DNA of 64,000 nt from Streptomyces sp. CBMA291 (GCF_014596525.1 NZ_MSJP01000096.1:62001-126000), one strand, 5' to 3'. Numbered from the stretch's first letter, positions 7,744 to 17,139 are shown. A program made the numbers and translations. The notes: generated from the letters alone by a model not told the origin.

Positions 7744-8937
7744 ATGCTCAGCCTTGACTCGCGAACCCCGGCCGGCTTAAGAGGGACACGTCCTTCGTCC
7801 TCACGGTCCGGCCCCCACGACGGCGACCTCACCGAGATCACCTCGATCCTCTTCACCTCTCTGTCCCGGACCGACCAGGGCACGAAGGCCATGCACTACC
7901 TGCGGGGCCTTCTTGAGACACCAGGCCGCAAATCCATCCGCAACATCGCGGCACTCCTGGGCGAACAGGTCTCCGAACAGAACCTCCACCACTTCATCTC
8001 CGGCTCCACCTGGGACTGGATCCCCGTGCGCCGCGCCCTCGCGGACCACTGGATCGACGCCCAGCCACCCCGCGCCTGGGTGGTCCAGCCGGTCATCATC
8101 CCGAAGACCGGACGGCACACGGTCGGCGTGGACCGGCACTTCGTCCCCACGCTCGGCCAGGTGATGAACGCCCAGCGCGCCATCGGCGTCTGGGCCGCGT
8201 CCGACAACGCGAGCACCCCGATCAACTGGCGTCTGCACCTCCCCCGCGCCTGGCTCAAGGACTCCCTGCGCCGTACCCAGGCGGCCATCCCGGACAGCGC
8301 TCCGGTGGAGACGTTCAGCGAGAGCGTCATCGCCGCCGTCCGGGAGTCGGTGACCCGTTGGCGGCTTCCGATACGTCCGTTCGTCCTCGACTCCTGCGAG
8401 GTGCACGCCGTCCCCGTCTTCGAGAGACTGCACGCCGCGGGGATGCCCCTCCTGGTCAGCGTCTGCGAGGACCAGCCGCTGACGGTCGCGGATCCCGCGC
8501 TCCCCGCCGCAGGGAAGGAGCCCCTCACCGCGGAACAGATCATGATCATGGCCGGGGCGCTTCGGCGTCCCGTACCGGCCGGCCCCCACGAACCGGGCAA
8601 GCCCCCCCGCGCCCACTGGGCCGCGACCGTCCGGGTCAGCGGTCCCTCGCTGCCCGGCCCGTCCGCCGGTCAGGGCGACGCCCTGCTCCTCGGCGTCGGC
8701 GAGGAGGGCGGACGATGGCCCGCCAAGCTGTGGCTGACCAATCTCTCCTCGGCGCCGCCCGCCTCCCTCGTCCTGCTGAGTTCCCTCGCCCAGCAGGTCG
8801 ACCGGGACTTCACCGACATCGCGGACCGCGTGGGAATCCGGGACTTCTCCGGCCGTTCCTTCGACGGCTGGCACCGCCACGTCACCCTCGCGTCCGCCGC
8901 GCACGCGGTGGTCGCCTCCGCCGGAAACGGCCGCTAG
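7744..8937 (+). CDS. IS701-type transposase-derived protein, catalytic site degenerate
   Basis: 397 aa, homologous along its length to IS701-family DDE transposases. YLRGLLETPGRKSIRNIAALLG (about 52-73) and WDWIPVRRAL (90-99) match the N-terminal part. IPKTGRHTVGVDRHFVPTLG (119-138) and LPRAWLKDSLRR follow in the family order. In active members the stretch before PK reads D-D-T-G-F; here it is Q115-P116-V-I-I, so the first catalytic Asp is gone. No terminal inverted repeats or target duplication were seen. It stands alone before phzC with its own TTGACA-type promoter and a TTA codon at position 12 (7777-7779). Such proteins recur in Streptomyces antibiotic clusters, and a DNA-binding regulatory role is plausible but unproven. 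Confidence 0.8.
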   Translation: MLSLDSRTPAGLRGTRPSSSRSGPHDGDLTEITSILFTSLSRTDQGTKAMHYLRGLLETPGRKSIRNIAALLGEQVSEQNLHHFISGSTWDWIPVRRALADHWIDAQPPRAWVVQPVIIPKTGRHTVGVDRHFVPTLGQVMNAQRAIGVWAASDNASTPINWRLHLPRAWLKDSLRRTQAAIPDSAPVETFSESVIAAVRESVTRWRLPIRPFVLDSCEVHAVPVFERLHAAGMPLLVSVCEDQPLTVADPALPAAGKEPLTAEQIMIMAGALRRPVPAGPHEPGKPPRAHWAATVRVSGPSLPGPSAGQGDALLLGVGEEGGRWPAKLWLTNLSSAPPASLVLLSSLAQQVDRDFTDIADRVGIRDFSGRSFDGWHRHVTLASAAHAVVASAGNGR

Positions 8938-8959
8938 ACCCCCAGGAATACCCGAACGC

Positions 8960-9006
8960 AGGACCGGCAGACGGATGGGAACCCTCACTTTCCGCCTGCC
9001 GGTCCT
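8960..9006 (+). terminator. Terminator hairpin after transposase-like gene
   Basis: Arms AGGACCGGCAG (8960-8970) and CTGCCGGTCCT (8996-9006) pair perfectly and are followed by TTTCG. It lies 22 bp after the stop, so phzC must have its own promoter. Confidence 0.75.
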
Positions 9007-9082
9007 TTCGCGTGCCCGAAAACATCGCATCGCTTTCCGGCCGTTCACCGGGCCGGACTCCGACGCCCTTCGCCCTGCGGCG

Positions 9083-9125
9083 ACTTGATGGAAACTTGAC
9101 CACTTGACGGATTGTGCGTTACCTG
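9083..9125 (+). promoter_or_regulatory. phzC upstream region: three ACTTGA(T/C) repeats
   Basis: ACTTGAT at 9083, ACTTGAC at 9094 and ACTTGAC at 9102. The first two are exactly 11 bp apart (heptamer plus 4-bp spacer), as in SARP activator sites, which lie just upstream of the -10. TTGACC within the repeats can serve as a -35 and TACCTG near 9120 as a weak -10. The remaining ~90 bp to the phzC start hold only the ribosome binding site (GGGAG, 9207-9211). Confidence 0.45.
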
Positions 9126-9217
9126 ATGGATGTCGCACGGCTTGATGGTGGCGCCCCAGGAATTCCCCCGACGATCGAACGCGTCGCAGGTTTGCCAAAT
9201 CGACTTGGGAGAATTCC

Positions 9218-10420
9218 GTGGACGACGCCCTGCTCGACATTCGGTATGAACAGGCGTTGCAGCAGCCCCCCTGGGAAGACGAGGAGCAGGTGCTCCGCGT
9301 ACGCAAGGAACTCGCCGCCCGGCCCGCGCTCGTCCGCGCCGAGGACGTGCGCACGCTGCGGACCGTACTGGCCAAGGTCGCCGCCGGTGAGGCCCACGTG
9401 GTGCAGGCGGGCGACTGCGCGGAGGACACCGCCGAGTGCACCCCGGGCTACATCGCCCGCAAGGCCGGTCTCCTGAACGTCCTCGCCGGACGACTGGAAA
9501 TGGACACCTGCCGTCCGGTGGTACGGGTCGGACGGCTGGCGGGCCAGTTCGGCAAGCCCCGCTCCAACCCGACCGAGCGCGTCGGCGACCTGGAACTCCC
9601 GGTCTTCCGCGGCCACATGGTCAACAGCCCGGAGCCCGACCCGGCGGCGCGCCGCCCCGACCCGCTGCGGCTGCTCTCCGGTTACGACGCCGCCCACGCG
9701 GCCATGGGCCATCTGGGCTGGCTCGACGAGTCCGGTCCGCATCGCATCGGCGCCCCCGTCTGGACCAGCCACGAGGCACTGCTGCTCGACTACGAGGTCC
9801 CGATGCTCCGCCGTCAGCCCGACGGACGGCTGCTGCTCACCTCCACGCACTTCCCGTGGATCGGCGAGCGGACCCGGCAGCTCGACGGCGCCCATGTCGC
9901 CCTGCTCGCGGAGGTCGTCAACCCGGTGGCCTGCAAGGTCGGCCCCACGATGACCCCCGAGGCGCTGACGGCCCTGTGCGAGCGCCTCGACCCGGCGCGG
10001 GAGGCCGGGCGGCTCACCCTCATCGCCCGCATGGGGGCCGGTGCCGCCGCCGAGCGGCTGCCCGCCCTGGTCGCCGCCGTGCGCGCGGCGGGGCACCCGG
10101 TGGTCTGGCTGACGGACCCCATGCACGGCAACACGGTCAACACCCCCTCGGGGCTCAAGTCCCGTTTCCTGGAGACGATCGCCCGCGAGATCGACGAGTT
10201 CCAGCACGCGGTGGCGGCCGGTGGCGGCATCGCCGGCGGCCTCCACCTGGAGACCACCCCCGACGACGTCACCGAGTGCGTCCTCGACAGCACGCAGGTC
10301 GACCTCGTCGGCACCCGGTACACGAGCTGCTGCGACCCCCGGCTCAACCCGGAGCAGGCCCTCGTCGCGGCCTCCGCCTGGTGGACGGCGGGCGGCTCGA
10401 CCCGCCCGGCCGCCGCCTAG
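9218..10420 (+). CDS. phzC: Class II DAHP synthase (PhzC type)
   Basis: 400-aa 3-deoxy-D-arabino-heptulosonate-7-phosphate synthase: condenses phosphoenolpyruvate and erythrose 4-phosphate, the entry to the shikimate pathway. Family signatures in order: QAGDCAED with the metal-binding Cys (about residue 68), RVGRLAGQFGKPRS (about 106-119), TSHEALLLDYE, KVGPTMTPE, WLTDPMHGNT (about 301-310), and a final metal-site region DDVTEC. GTG start at 9218 after GGGAG. It is the first of a phzC-phzD-phzE set, where a pathway-dedicated copy raises chorismate supply. Phenazine clusters use the same arrangement, but phzF, phzB and phzG are not found here. Confidence 0.95.
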   Translation: MDDALLDIRYEQALQQPPWEDEEQVLRVRKELAARPALVRAEDVRTLRTVLAKVAAGEAHVVQAGDCAEDTAECTPGYIARKAGLLNVLAGRLEMDTCRPVVRVGRLAGQFGKPRSNPTERVGDLELPVFRGHMVNSPEPDPAARRPDPLRLLSGYDAAHAAMGHLGWLDESGPHRIGAPVWTSHEALLLDYEVPMLRRQPDGRLLLTSTHFPWIGERTRQLDGAHVALLAEVVNPVACKVGPTMTPEALTALCERLDPAREAGRLTLIARMGAGAAAERLPALVAAVRAAGHPVVWLTDPMHGNTVNTPSGLKSRFLETIAREIDEFQHAVAAGGGIAGGLHLETTPDDVTECVLDSTQVDLVGTRYTSCCDPRLNPEQALVAASAWWTAGGSTRPAAA

Positions 10421-10644
10421 GGCCCGGCCGACGGTTCCCGCCGGGTCCGGCCCGCCCGGCACGCACGCTCGCCGATCGCACGCATCGAACGACCCGGCCT
10501 GATCCGACGCGAAGGGTCGGACAGGCCGTGGCCCGCGTACGGGAGGCAGTACCGCCCCCGCCCGTCGCCGTGGCCCGGACGGGCCCTCCCCCGAAGGGCC
10601 TCGTCCTCGGCGAACCTCCTCCCCCGGCGGCTCTCCTCCCCCGA

Positions 10645-10676
10645 CCGGTGCCGGCCGTTCCCGCGGCCGGTACCGG
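10645..10676 (+). terminator. Strong hairpin in the 305-bp phzC-phzD gap
   Basis: Arms CCGGTGCCGGCC (10645-10656) and GGCCGGTACCGG (10665-10676), 12 pairs with one G-U and an 8-nt loop, extended by an outer A-T pair. Located about 50 bp before phzD in a gene-free stretch (10421-10725) that is otherwise C-rich. It may be an attenuator or an RNA-processing site that sets phzC versus phzDE levels. The rest of the gap shows nothing recognisable. Confidence 0.55.
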
Positions 10677-10725
10677 TCCCACCCCCAGCCCCTCTTCCCT
10701 GCCCACGCCCAAGGAGAGAACAGCC

Positions 10726-11388
10726 ATGGCCGGCATACCGCCCATCGAGCCCTACCCGCTGCCGACGGCGGACGACCTCCCGGACAACACCGCCGGCTGG
10801 TCCGCCGACCCGGACCGCGCGGTGCTCCTCGTCCACGACATGCAGCGCTACTTCCTGCGCCCCTTCCCCACCCCGGTGCGCGAGACACTCGTCCGGAACG
10901 CGGCCCGGCTGCGGGAGCGGGCCGTCGCCACCGGCATGCCGGTGGCGTACACCGCGCAGCCCGGCGGGATGACCGCCGAACAGCGTGGTCTGCTGAAGGA
11001 CTTCTGGGGCCCCGGCATGCGCGTCGACCCCGTCGACCGCGAGGTCGTCGAGCCGCTCACCCCCAGCGCCGACGACCATGTGATCACCAAGTGGCGCTAC
11101 AGCGCCTTCCACCGCTCCGACCTCCTCGGCTGGATGCGCGAGCAGGGCCGCGACCAGCTGATCCTGTGCGGTGTCTACGCCCATGTGGGTGTGCTGATGA
11201 CCGCCGTCGACGCCTTCACCCACGACATCCAGCCGTTCTTCGTCGCCGACGCGGTCGCCGACTTCTCCGCCGAGTACCACCGGTCGGCCCTCGACTACGC
11301 CGCCGCGCGCTGCGCCGTCGTGACCACCACCGACACCGTCCTCGGCCAGCTGCGCCCCACCGCGACCGGCGTGGGAGCCACCTCGTGA
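10726..11388 (+). CDS. phzD: Isochorismatase-family DHHA-forming hydrolase (PhzD)
   Basis: 220-aa cytoplasmic hydrolase that removes pyruvate from 2-amino-2-deoxyisochorismate, giving trans-2,3-dihydro-3-hydroxyanthranilic acid (DHHA). Catalytic Asp in LLVHDMQRYF (about residue 38) and Lys in VITKWRYSAF (about 123). CGVYAHVGVLMTA follows; the usual nucleophilic Cys of cysteine isochorismatases is replaced by Gly-Val-Tyr, as in PhzD. Length equals typical PhzD (~207-220). ATG at 10726 after AAGGAGAG. GTGA overlap with phzE shows translational coupling. Confidence 0.95.
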   Translation: MAGIPPIEPYPLPTADDLPDNTAGWSADPDRAVLLVHDMQRYFLRPFPTPVRETLVRNAARLRERAVATGMPVAYTAQPGGMTAEQRGLLKDFWGPGMRVDPVDREVVEPLTPSADDHVITKWRYSAFHRSDLLGWMREQGRDQLILCGVYAHVGVLMTAVDAFTHDIQPFFVADAVADFSAEYHRSALDYAAARCAVVTTTDTVLGQLRPTATGVGATS

Positions 11389-13424
11389 CCGCCCCGGACC
11401 CGCTGGCCCGGGTGCTCGGCCCCCGCCCGCCCGCCTTCGCCCTGCTGCACCGTCCCGAGACCGGCCGCCCGGACGCCGTGGAGCTGCTCCTGGGCGAGAC
11501 CTCCACCCCGGACACCCTCGCGGACCTGCCCCTCTCCGATGCCGACGCACCCGGCGACGGCGCCCGGCACGAGGTCCTGACCCTCATCCCGTACCGGCAG
11601 ATCGCCGAACGCGGTTTCGCCGCGCCCGACGACGGCGCGCCGCTGATCGCGATGACCGTCACCGAGCAGACGGCGATCCCTCTCGACGAGCTGCTGCGGC
11701 GGCTGCCGGACCGGCCGATCGACCTGGTGGGCGGCCACTTCGACGTGGACGACGCCCACTACGCCGAGACCGTCCGCCGGGTGATCGCCGATGAGATCGG
11801 GACCGGCGAAGGCGCCAACTTCGTCCTCAAGCGCTCCTTCGTCGCCGACATCGGCGACTACACCCCCGCCGCGGCCCTGTCGTTCTTCCGGCGGCTGCTG
11901 CGCGGCGAGTCCGGCGCCTACTGGACCTTCCTGGTCCACACCGGCGAACGGACCTTCGTCGGAGCCACGCCCGAGCGGCACATCAGCCTCTCCGACGGCA
12001 CCGCCGTGATGAACCCGATCAGCGGCACCTACCGCTATCCGCCCACCGGCCCCACCCTCCCCGGGGTGCTGGACTTCCTCGCCGACCGCAAGGAGGCCGA
12101 CGAGCTGTACATGGTCGTGGACGAAGAGCTGAAGATGATGGCCCGGATCTGCGACTCCGGCGGCCGGGTGGTGGGCCCCTATCTGAAGGAGATGGCCCGG
12201 CTCGCCCACACCGAGTACATCATCGAGGGCCACAGCACCCTCGACCCGCGCGAGATCCTGCGCGCCTCGATGTTCGCGCCGACGGTCACCGGCAGTCCGC
12301 TGGAAAGTGCCTGCCGGGTCGTCGACCGGTACGAGCCTGAGGGACGCGGCTACTACAGCGGGGTCGTCGCCCTCATCGGACGCGACGAGCGGGGCGGCCG
12401 GGTCCTGGACTCCTCCATCCTCATCCGTACCGCCGACATCGATCCGACCGGACGGCTGCGGATCGGCGTGGGCGCCACCCTCGTACGCCACTCGAACCCC
12501 GAGTCCGAGGTGGCCGAGACCCGCGCCAAGGCGGCGGGACTGCTCGCCGCGCTCCGGGTGGACCCCGTACGGGATGCGGCGGGGAGCACGGGGAACGCCG
12601 GGCCCGCGGGGAACGGCGGCACCACCGGTACCTCCCGCACCACTGGTACCTCCAGCACCACCAGTACCTCCAGCACCACAGGTACCTCCAGCACCACCGG
12701 CGCCGTCGACACCAGGCCCAGTTTCGCCGCCCACCCCGATGTGCGAGCCGCGCTGGAGCGGCGGAACACCAACCTCGCCGGTTTCTGGCTCTCCGGGGAC
12801 GAAGGGCGCGTCCGACCGGGATCGGCGCTCGCGGGCAGCCGGGTCCTGGTGGTCGACGCCGAGGACACCTTCACCTCGATGATCGACCACCAGCTGCGCT
12901 CCTTCGGTCTCGACGTGACGGTCCGCCGGTTCGACGAGCCCTACTCGTTCGACGGTCACGACCTCGTCGTCATGGGCCCCGGGCCCGGAGATCCCCGGGA
13001 GGGCGACCATCCGAAGATCGCCCATCTGAGGAAGGCGGTCGACACCCTGCTCGCCGAGCGCCGTCCGTTCCTCGCCGTCTGCCTCAGTCACCAGGTGCTC
13101 AGCCTGCGCCTCGGCTTCCCGCTGGTCCGGCGCGAGGTGCCGAACCAGGGCGTGCAGCACGCGATCGACTTCTTCGGCGCCCGTGAGCGGGTCGGCTTCT
13201 ACAACACGTTCGCCGCGCGCGGTGCGGAGGACAAGGCCGAGGTCGAGGGTGTGGGTCTGGTGGAGGTCAGCCGTGATCCGCTGACCGGGGAGGTGCACGG
13301 TCTACGGGGCCCGCACTTCGCCTCGATGCAGTTCCACGCGGAGTCGGTGCTCACCGAGGGCGGAGTCGATCTCTTCGGCGGGCTGCTTTCGGAGGCGCTC
13401 GGCGTACGGCCGCTCGCACACTGA
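11385..13424 (+). CDS. phzE: 2-amino-2-desoxyisochorismate synthase (PhzE)
   Basis: 679-aa fused anthranilate-synthase-like enzyme: chorismate plus ammonia from glutamine gives 2-amino-2-deoxyisochorismate for PhzD. Residues about 1-400 form the chorismate-binding domain (GATPERHISL, NPISGTYRYP, MFAPTVTGSPLESAC, GYYSGVVALIG). Residues about 480-679 form a class I glutamine amidotransferase with Cys in AVCLSHQVLSLRLG and His in MQFHAESVLTEGG. A flexible linker between them holds four 6-residue Thr/Ser/Gly repeats coded by 18-bp DNA repeats, not a feature of known PhzE proteins that I recall. GTG start at 11385 overlaps the phzD stop. The trio predicts DHHA; a dehydrogenase to 3-hydroxyanthranilate is not obvious nearby. 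Confidence 0.95.
   Translation: MTAPDPLARVLGPRPPAFALLHRPETGRPDAVELLLGETSTPDTLADLPLSDADAPGDGARHEVLTLIPYRQIAERGFAAPDDGAPLIAMTVTEQTAIPLDELLRRLPDRPIDLVGGHFDVDDAHYAETVRRVIADEIGTGEGANFVLKRSFVADIGDYTPAAALSFFRRLLRGESGAYWTFLVHTGERTFVGATPERHISLSDGTAVMNPISGTYRYPPTGPTLPGVLDFLADRKEADELYMVVDEELKMMARICDSGGRVVGPYLKEMARLAHTEYIIEGHSTLDPREILRASMFAPTVTGSPLESACRVVDRYEPEGRGYYSGVVALIGRDERGGRVLDSSILIRTADIDPTGRLRIGVGATLVRHSNPESEVAETRAKAAGLLAALRVDPVRDAAGSTGNAGPAGNGGTTGTSRTTGTSSTTSTSSTTGTSSTTGAVDTRPSFAAHPDVRAALERRNTNLAGFWLSGDEGRVRPGSALAGSRVLVVDAEDTFTSMIDHQLRSFGLDVTVRRFDEPYSFDGHDLVVMGPGPGDPREGDHPKIAHLRKAVDTLLAERRPFLAVCLSHQVLSLRLGFPLVRREVPNQGVQHAIDFFGARERVGFYNTFAARGAEDKAEVEGVGLVEVSRDPLTGEVHGLRGPHFASMQFHAESVLTEGGVDLFGGLLSEALGVRPLAH
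12621..12692 (+). repeat. Four tandem 18-bp repeats in the phzE linker
   Basis: Units at 12621, 12639, 12657 and 12675, consensus ACCACYGGTACCTCCAGC with one to three differences each, then a partial fifth. They encode TTGTSR-TTGTSS-TTSTSS and a further TTGTSS, extending the loop between the two PhzE domains. The unit is in frame, so copy-number change keeps the enzyme intact. Confidence 0.9.
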
Positions 13425-13504
13425 GACCCCGGCCCTGCGCGCGTATTCGGACTGATCCCCACCGGATTACGGCCAAAAGATGAAGCCCGCATTCCGAGGG
13501 CCGT

Positions 13505-13542
13505 ACGGAGAACTCGTCCCCTGCCGGGGGCGAGTTCTCCGT
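13505..13542 (+). terminator. Terminator hairpin after phzE
   Basis: Arms ACGGAGAACTCG (13505-13516) and CGAGTTCTCCGT (13531-13542) pair perfectly, and CCCC/GGGG in the loop extends the stem. It lies about 80 bp after the phzE stop and marks the end of the phz unit. Confidence 0.8.
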
Positions 13543-14113
13543 GCTTCATGGGTGCTTCCTCGCTGGTACGACGGCGCCGAGGGAATTCGATCATTCACTC
13601 CCGCCCCTCCCCTCCCTTCCGCTATATCCTCCACGCATATGCCCTGGGCACGGCCCCGGGGTGGTGGAAGGGGCACTGCGGAGATGCCGTGCGACTTCTC
13701 TGGAGAACTCCTGAAGTCACAGGTCACAAGGCCCGGTTCCCTCTTCTTTTCGTGATCGAAGAGCACCTCTCGAAGGGTTCGTCTTCAAACCTTGCCCACG
13801 AATTCCACTCATCCCCTCTCCAGGCGGGCCCCGATGGTCTAGATTGACCGTGCTTCGAGTGATCGGGCACGAAGCGACAAGAGTTGATCTATCGACCCGG
13901 CATCTCGGACGGCGTGTCGCGTTCCCGGTGCCGTATGTAATGAAGATCGAATTCCGGGGCCCGGGAGAGGGCTCCGGGTGCGGGGAGCACCCGGGGTTCC
14001 GACGGGTTTTCCGCGCACCTCGCGGTTCCGGTGGAGGGGTGAATACGCCGCCGTCCTCGCGAGGTGTCCAAGAGCACTGCGACAGCCGGTACGTCATGCC
14101 CGGGGAGTGAAGT
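13543..14113 (+). promoter_or_regulatory. Long leader/promoter region of the exopolysaccharide operon
   Basis: About 570 bp with no credible gene; small frames here lack coding character. A TTGACC at 13844-13849 could be a -35, without a clear -10. A hairpin CCGGGTGC/GCACCCGG occupies 13974-13994. Upstream of 13850 the sequence is unusually A+T-rich for this genome. The region probably holds the main promoter and a structured 5' leader of the 28-kb operon. Confidence 0.4.
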
Positions 14114-14210
14114 CCTCTCCGGCGGAGGAAAAGCGCGGGCACGGGAGGCGGGGGCCTCCCGGGGGGAGGAATTGTACGGGGAGCCGGGGCCTCCCCGAGG
14201 GGGAGGAATC
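14114..14210 (+). promoter_or_regulatory. Repeated Shine-Dalgarno hairpins before first EPS gene
   Basis: Three copies of a pyrimidine/purine hairpin ending in GGAGGAA: CCTCTCC-GGCGGAGGAA at 14114-14130, CCTCCC-GGG-GGGAGG at 14155-14169, CCTCCCC-GAG-GGGGAGG at 14190-14206. The last two lie in a ~25-bp direct repeat (14151-14175 and 14186-14210). The third contains the ribosome binding site of the GTG start at 14211; the second stands before an in-frame TTG at 14172. Sequestering the ribosome binding site in the stem suggests translational control. Confidence 0.6.
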
Positions 14211-15746
14211 GTGTGGAGTCAACACGTCGAGCCCACTGGAACCCTGGGGGGGTCCGTGCAGCAGGGAGAATTAGTCAGCCCGTTTCCATCGGCGCGCGGG
14301 CGACTGGAGAACGGGGCGATCAACGGGGCGTACCACCAGCCCGCGAACGACTGGGAGCAGCGGTACCGACGTGCCGTGATGACCAGCGACACAGTGGCCA
14401 CCGCCGTCGTCGTGGCGGCGATCGGGAACTTCTTCGGAGCCAGGGACGCGGCCAACTGGCATGAGAAGTGGGGAATTCTCGCCTTCGGCACCGAACTGCT
14501 CGTCCTGGCCGCGCTCGCGGTGAGCCGGGCTTGGGCTCCCGCCGTACTCGGTCAGGGTGCCGAGGAATTCCGCCGGCTGGGGCGATCGCTGTTCGCGGCG
14601 ACCGTCGTCCTTTCACTCGGCGGGATAGCCCTCACCTCCCGCAACATCAAACTCTGGATATTCGTCGCCATTCCCGCGATCGCGCTCGTCACGATGACCG
14701 AGCGGTATCTGCTCCGTCTCCGGCTGCACCGGCAGCGGAAGGAAGGGCGGTGTCTGCGCCCGGTGCTCGCCGCCGGAAGCCCGGCCACCGTGCGCGATCT
14801 GATCACCCGTACGCGCAAGTTCCCGCATCTGGGCTGGCGGGTGGAGGCGGTGTGCACCGCCGACAGTCCCGCGCTCGACGACGAGCTGCTGGACGGGGTG
14901 CCGGTGGTGGGACGGCTGCCCGACGTGGCGGGTCAGGTGCACCGCAACGGCTACCGGGTCGTCGCGGTCACGCCGGATCCGCACTGGTCGCCGGACCGGT
15001 TGCAGCGGCTCGCCTGGAACCTGGAGGGCAGCGACGCCGAGATGGTCGTGGCGCCGGTGCTGATGGAGGTGGCGGGTCCCCGGCTGCATGTCGACGCGGT
15101 GCTCGGGATACCGCTGCTGCGGGTCAGCATGCCCGCCTTCACCGGTGCCCGGCGGGCGGTGAAGGAGATCGTCGACCGGTTGGGCGCGGCGGTCTTGCTG
15201 CTGCTGTTCTCGCCGCTGCTGCTGCTCGTCGCGGTGCTCGTCATGGCCGACAGCCGGGGCGGGGCGGTCTACCGGCAGCGCCGGGTCGGCAAGGACGGGC
15301 GCGAGTTCACCATTCTCAAGTTCCGCACCATGGTCGTCGGCGCCGACCGGGCGCGGGAGGACCTCGCGGACCGCAACGAGGGCGCCGGGCTGCTGTTCAA
15401 GATGCGCCGGGACCCGAGGGTGACCCGGGTGGGGTCGGTGCTGCGCCGCTACTCGGTCGACGAACTGCCGCAGCTCGTCAACGTCCTGACCGGCTCGATG
15501 TCGCTGGTCGGCCCGCGTCCTCCGCTGCCGGAGGAGTCCGCCGCGTACGGCCCGGACATCCGGCGGCGGCTCCTCGTCAAGCCGGGGCTGACCGGTCTGT
15601 GGCAGATCAGCGGGCGCAGCGACCTGCCGTGGGACGAGGCGGTGCGGCTGGATCTGCGGTACGTGGAGGACTGGTCGCTCGCTCTCGACGCGGTGATTCT
15701 CTGGAAGACGCTGCGCGCGGTGCTCTACGGGCAGGGGGCCTACTGA
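14211..15746 (+). CDS. Polyprenyl glycosylphosphotransferase, initiates EPS repeat unit
   Basis: 511-aa membrane enzyme that moves a sugar-1-phosphate from a nucleotide sugar to undecaprenyl phosphate. About four TM segments occupy residues 60-165, then a CoA-binding-like Rossmann region. The bacterial sugar-transferase domain starts with a membrane helix near 325 and shows YRQRRVGKDG, FTILKFRTM, DELPQLVNVLTG, SLVGPRPPLP and KPGLTGLWQISGR. GTG at 14211 is chosen for the GGGGGAGG site just upstream; TTG at 14172 is an in-frame alternative. Codon 21 is TTA (14271-14273), so expression of the operon's first step should need bldA tRNA. First of 21 co-directional genes. Confidence 0.93.
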   Translation: MWSQHVEPTGTLGGSVQQGELVSPFPSARGRLENGAINGAYHQPANDWEQRYRRAVMTSDTVATAVVVAAIGNFFGARDAANWHEKWGILAFGTELLVLAALAVSRAWAPAVLGQGAEEFRRLGRSLFAATVVLSLGGIALTSRNIKLWIFVAIPAIALVTMTERYLLRLRLHRQRKEGRCLRPVLAAGSPATVRDLITRTRKFPHLGWRVEAVCTADSPALDDELLDGVPVVGRLPDVAGQVHRNGYRVVAVTPDPHWSPDRLQRLAWNLEGSDAEMVVAPVLMEVAGPRLHVDAVLGIPLLRVSMPAFTGARRAVKEIVDRLGAAVLLLLFSPLLLLVAVLVMADSRGGAVYRQRRVGKDGREFTILKFRTMVVGADRAREDLADRNEGAGLLFKMRRDPRVTRVGSVLRRYSVDELPQLVNVLTGSMSLVGPRPPLPEESAAYGPDIRRRLLVKPGLTGLWQISGRSDLPWDEAVRLDLRYVEDWSLALDAVILWKTLRAVLYGQGAY

Positions 15747-15819
15747 TGCGCGGGGGGCGTCGTCGGGCCGGAAGGTGGGCGGCAGACCACAAGGGTCTGC
15801 CCGGGGGGAGGAACGGTTC

Positions 15820-17128
<1,309 letters not shown>

Positions 17129-17139
<11 letters not shown>

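Noticed and set aside
7744..8937. A complete insertion sequence
   Set aside because: No terminal inverted repeats or target-site duplication were seen near the ends, and the first catalytic Asp is absent, so it is annotated as a gene rather than a mobile element.
12621..12692. CRISPR-like array
   Set aside because: Units are contiguous, in frame and inside phzE, with no spacers.
13480..13755. Small plus-strand gene after phzE
   Set aside because: It begins inside the terminator hairpin, lacks a ribosome binding site and has no coding character.
13844..14110. Small leader-peptide gene before the EPS operon
   Set aside because: Translation looks random, and no Shine-Dalgarno sequence precedes the start.
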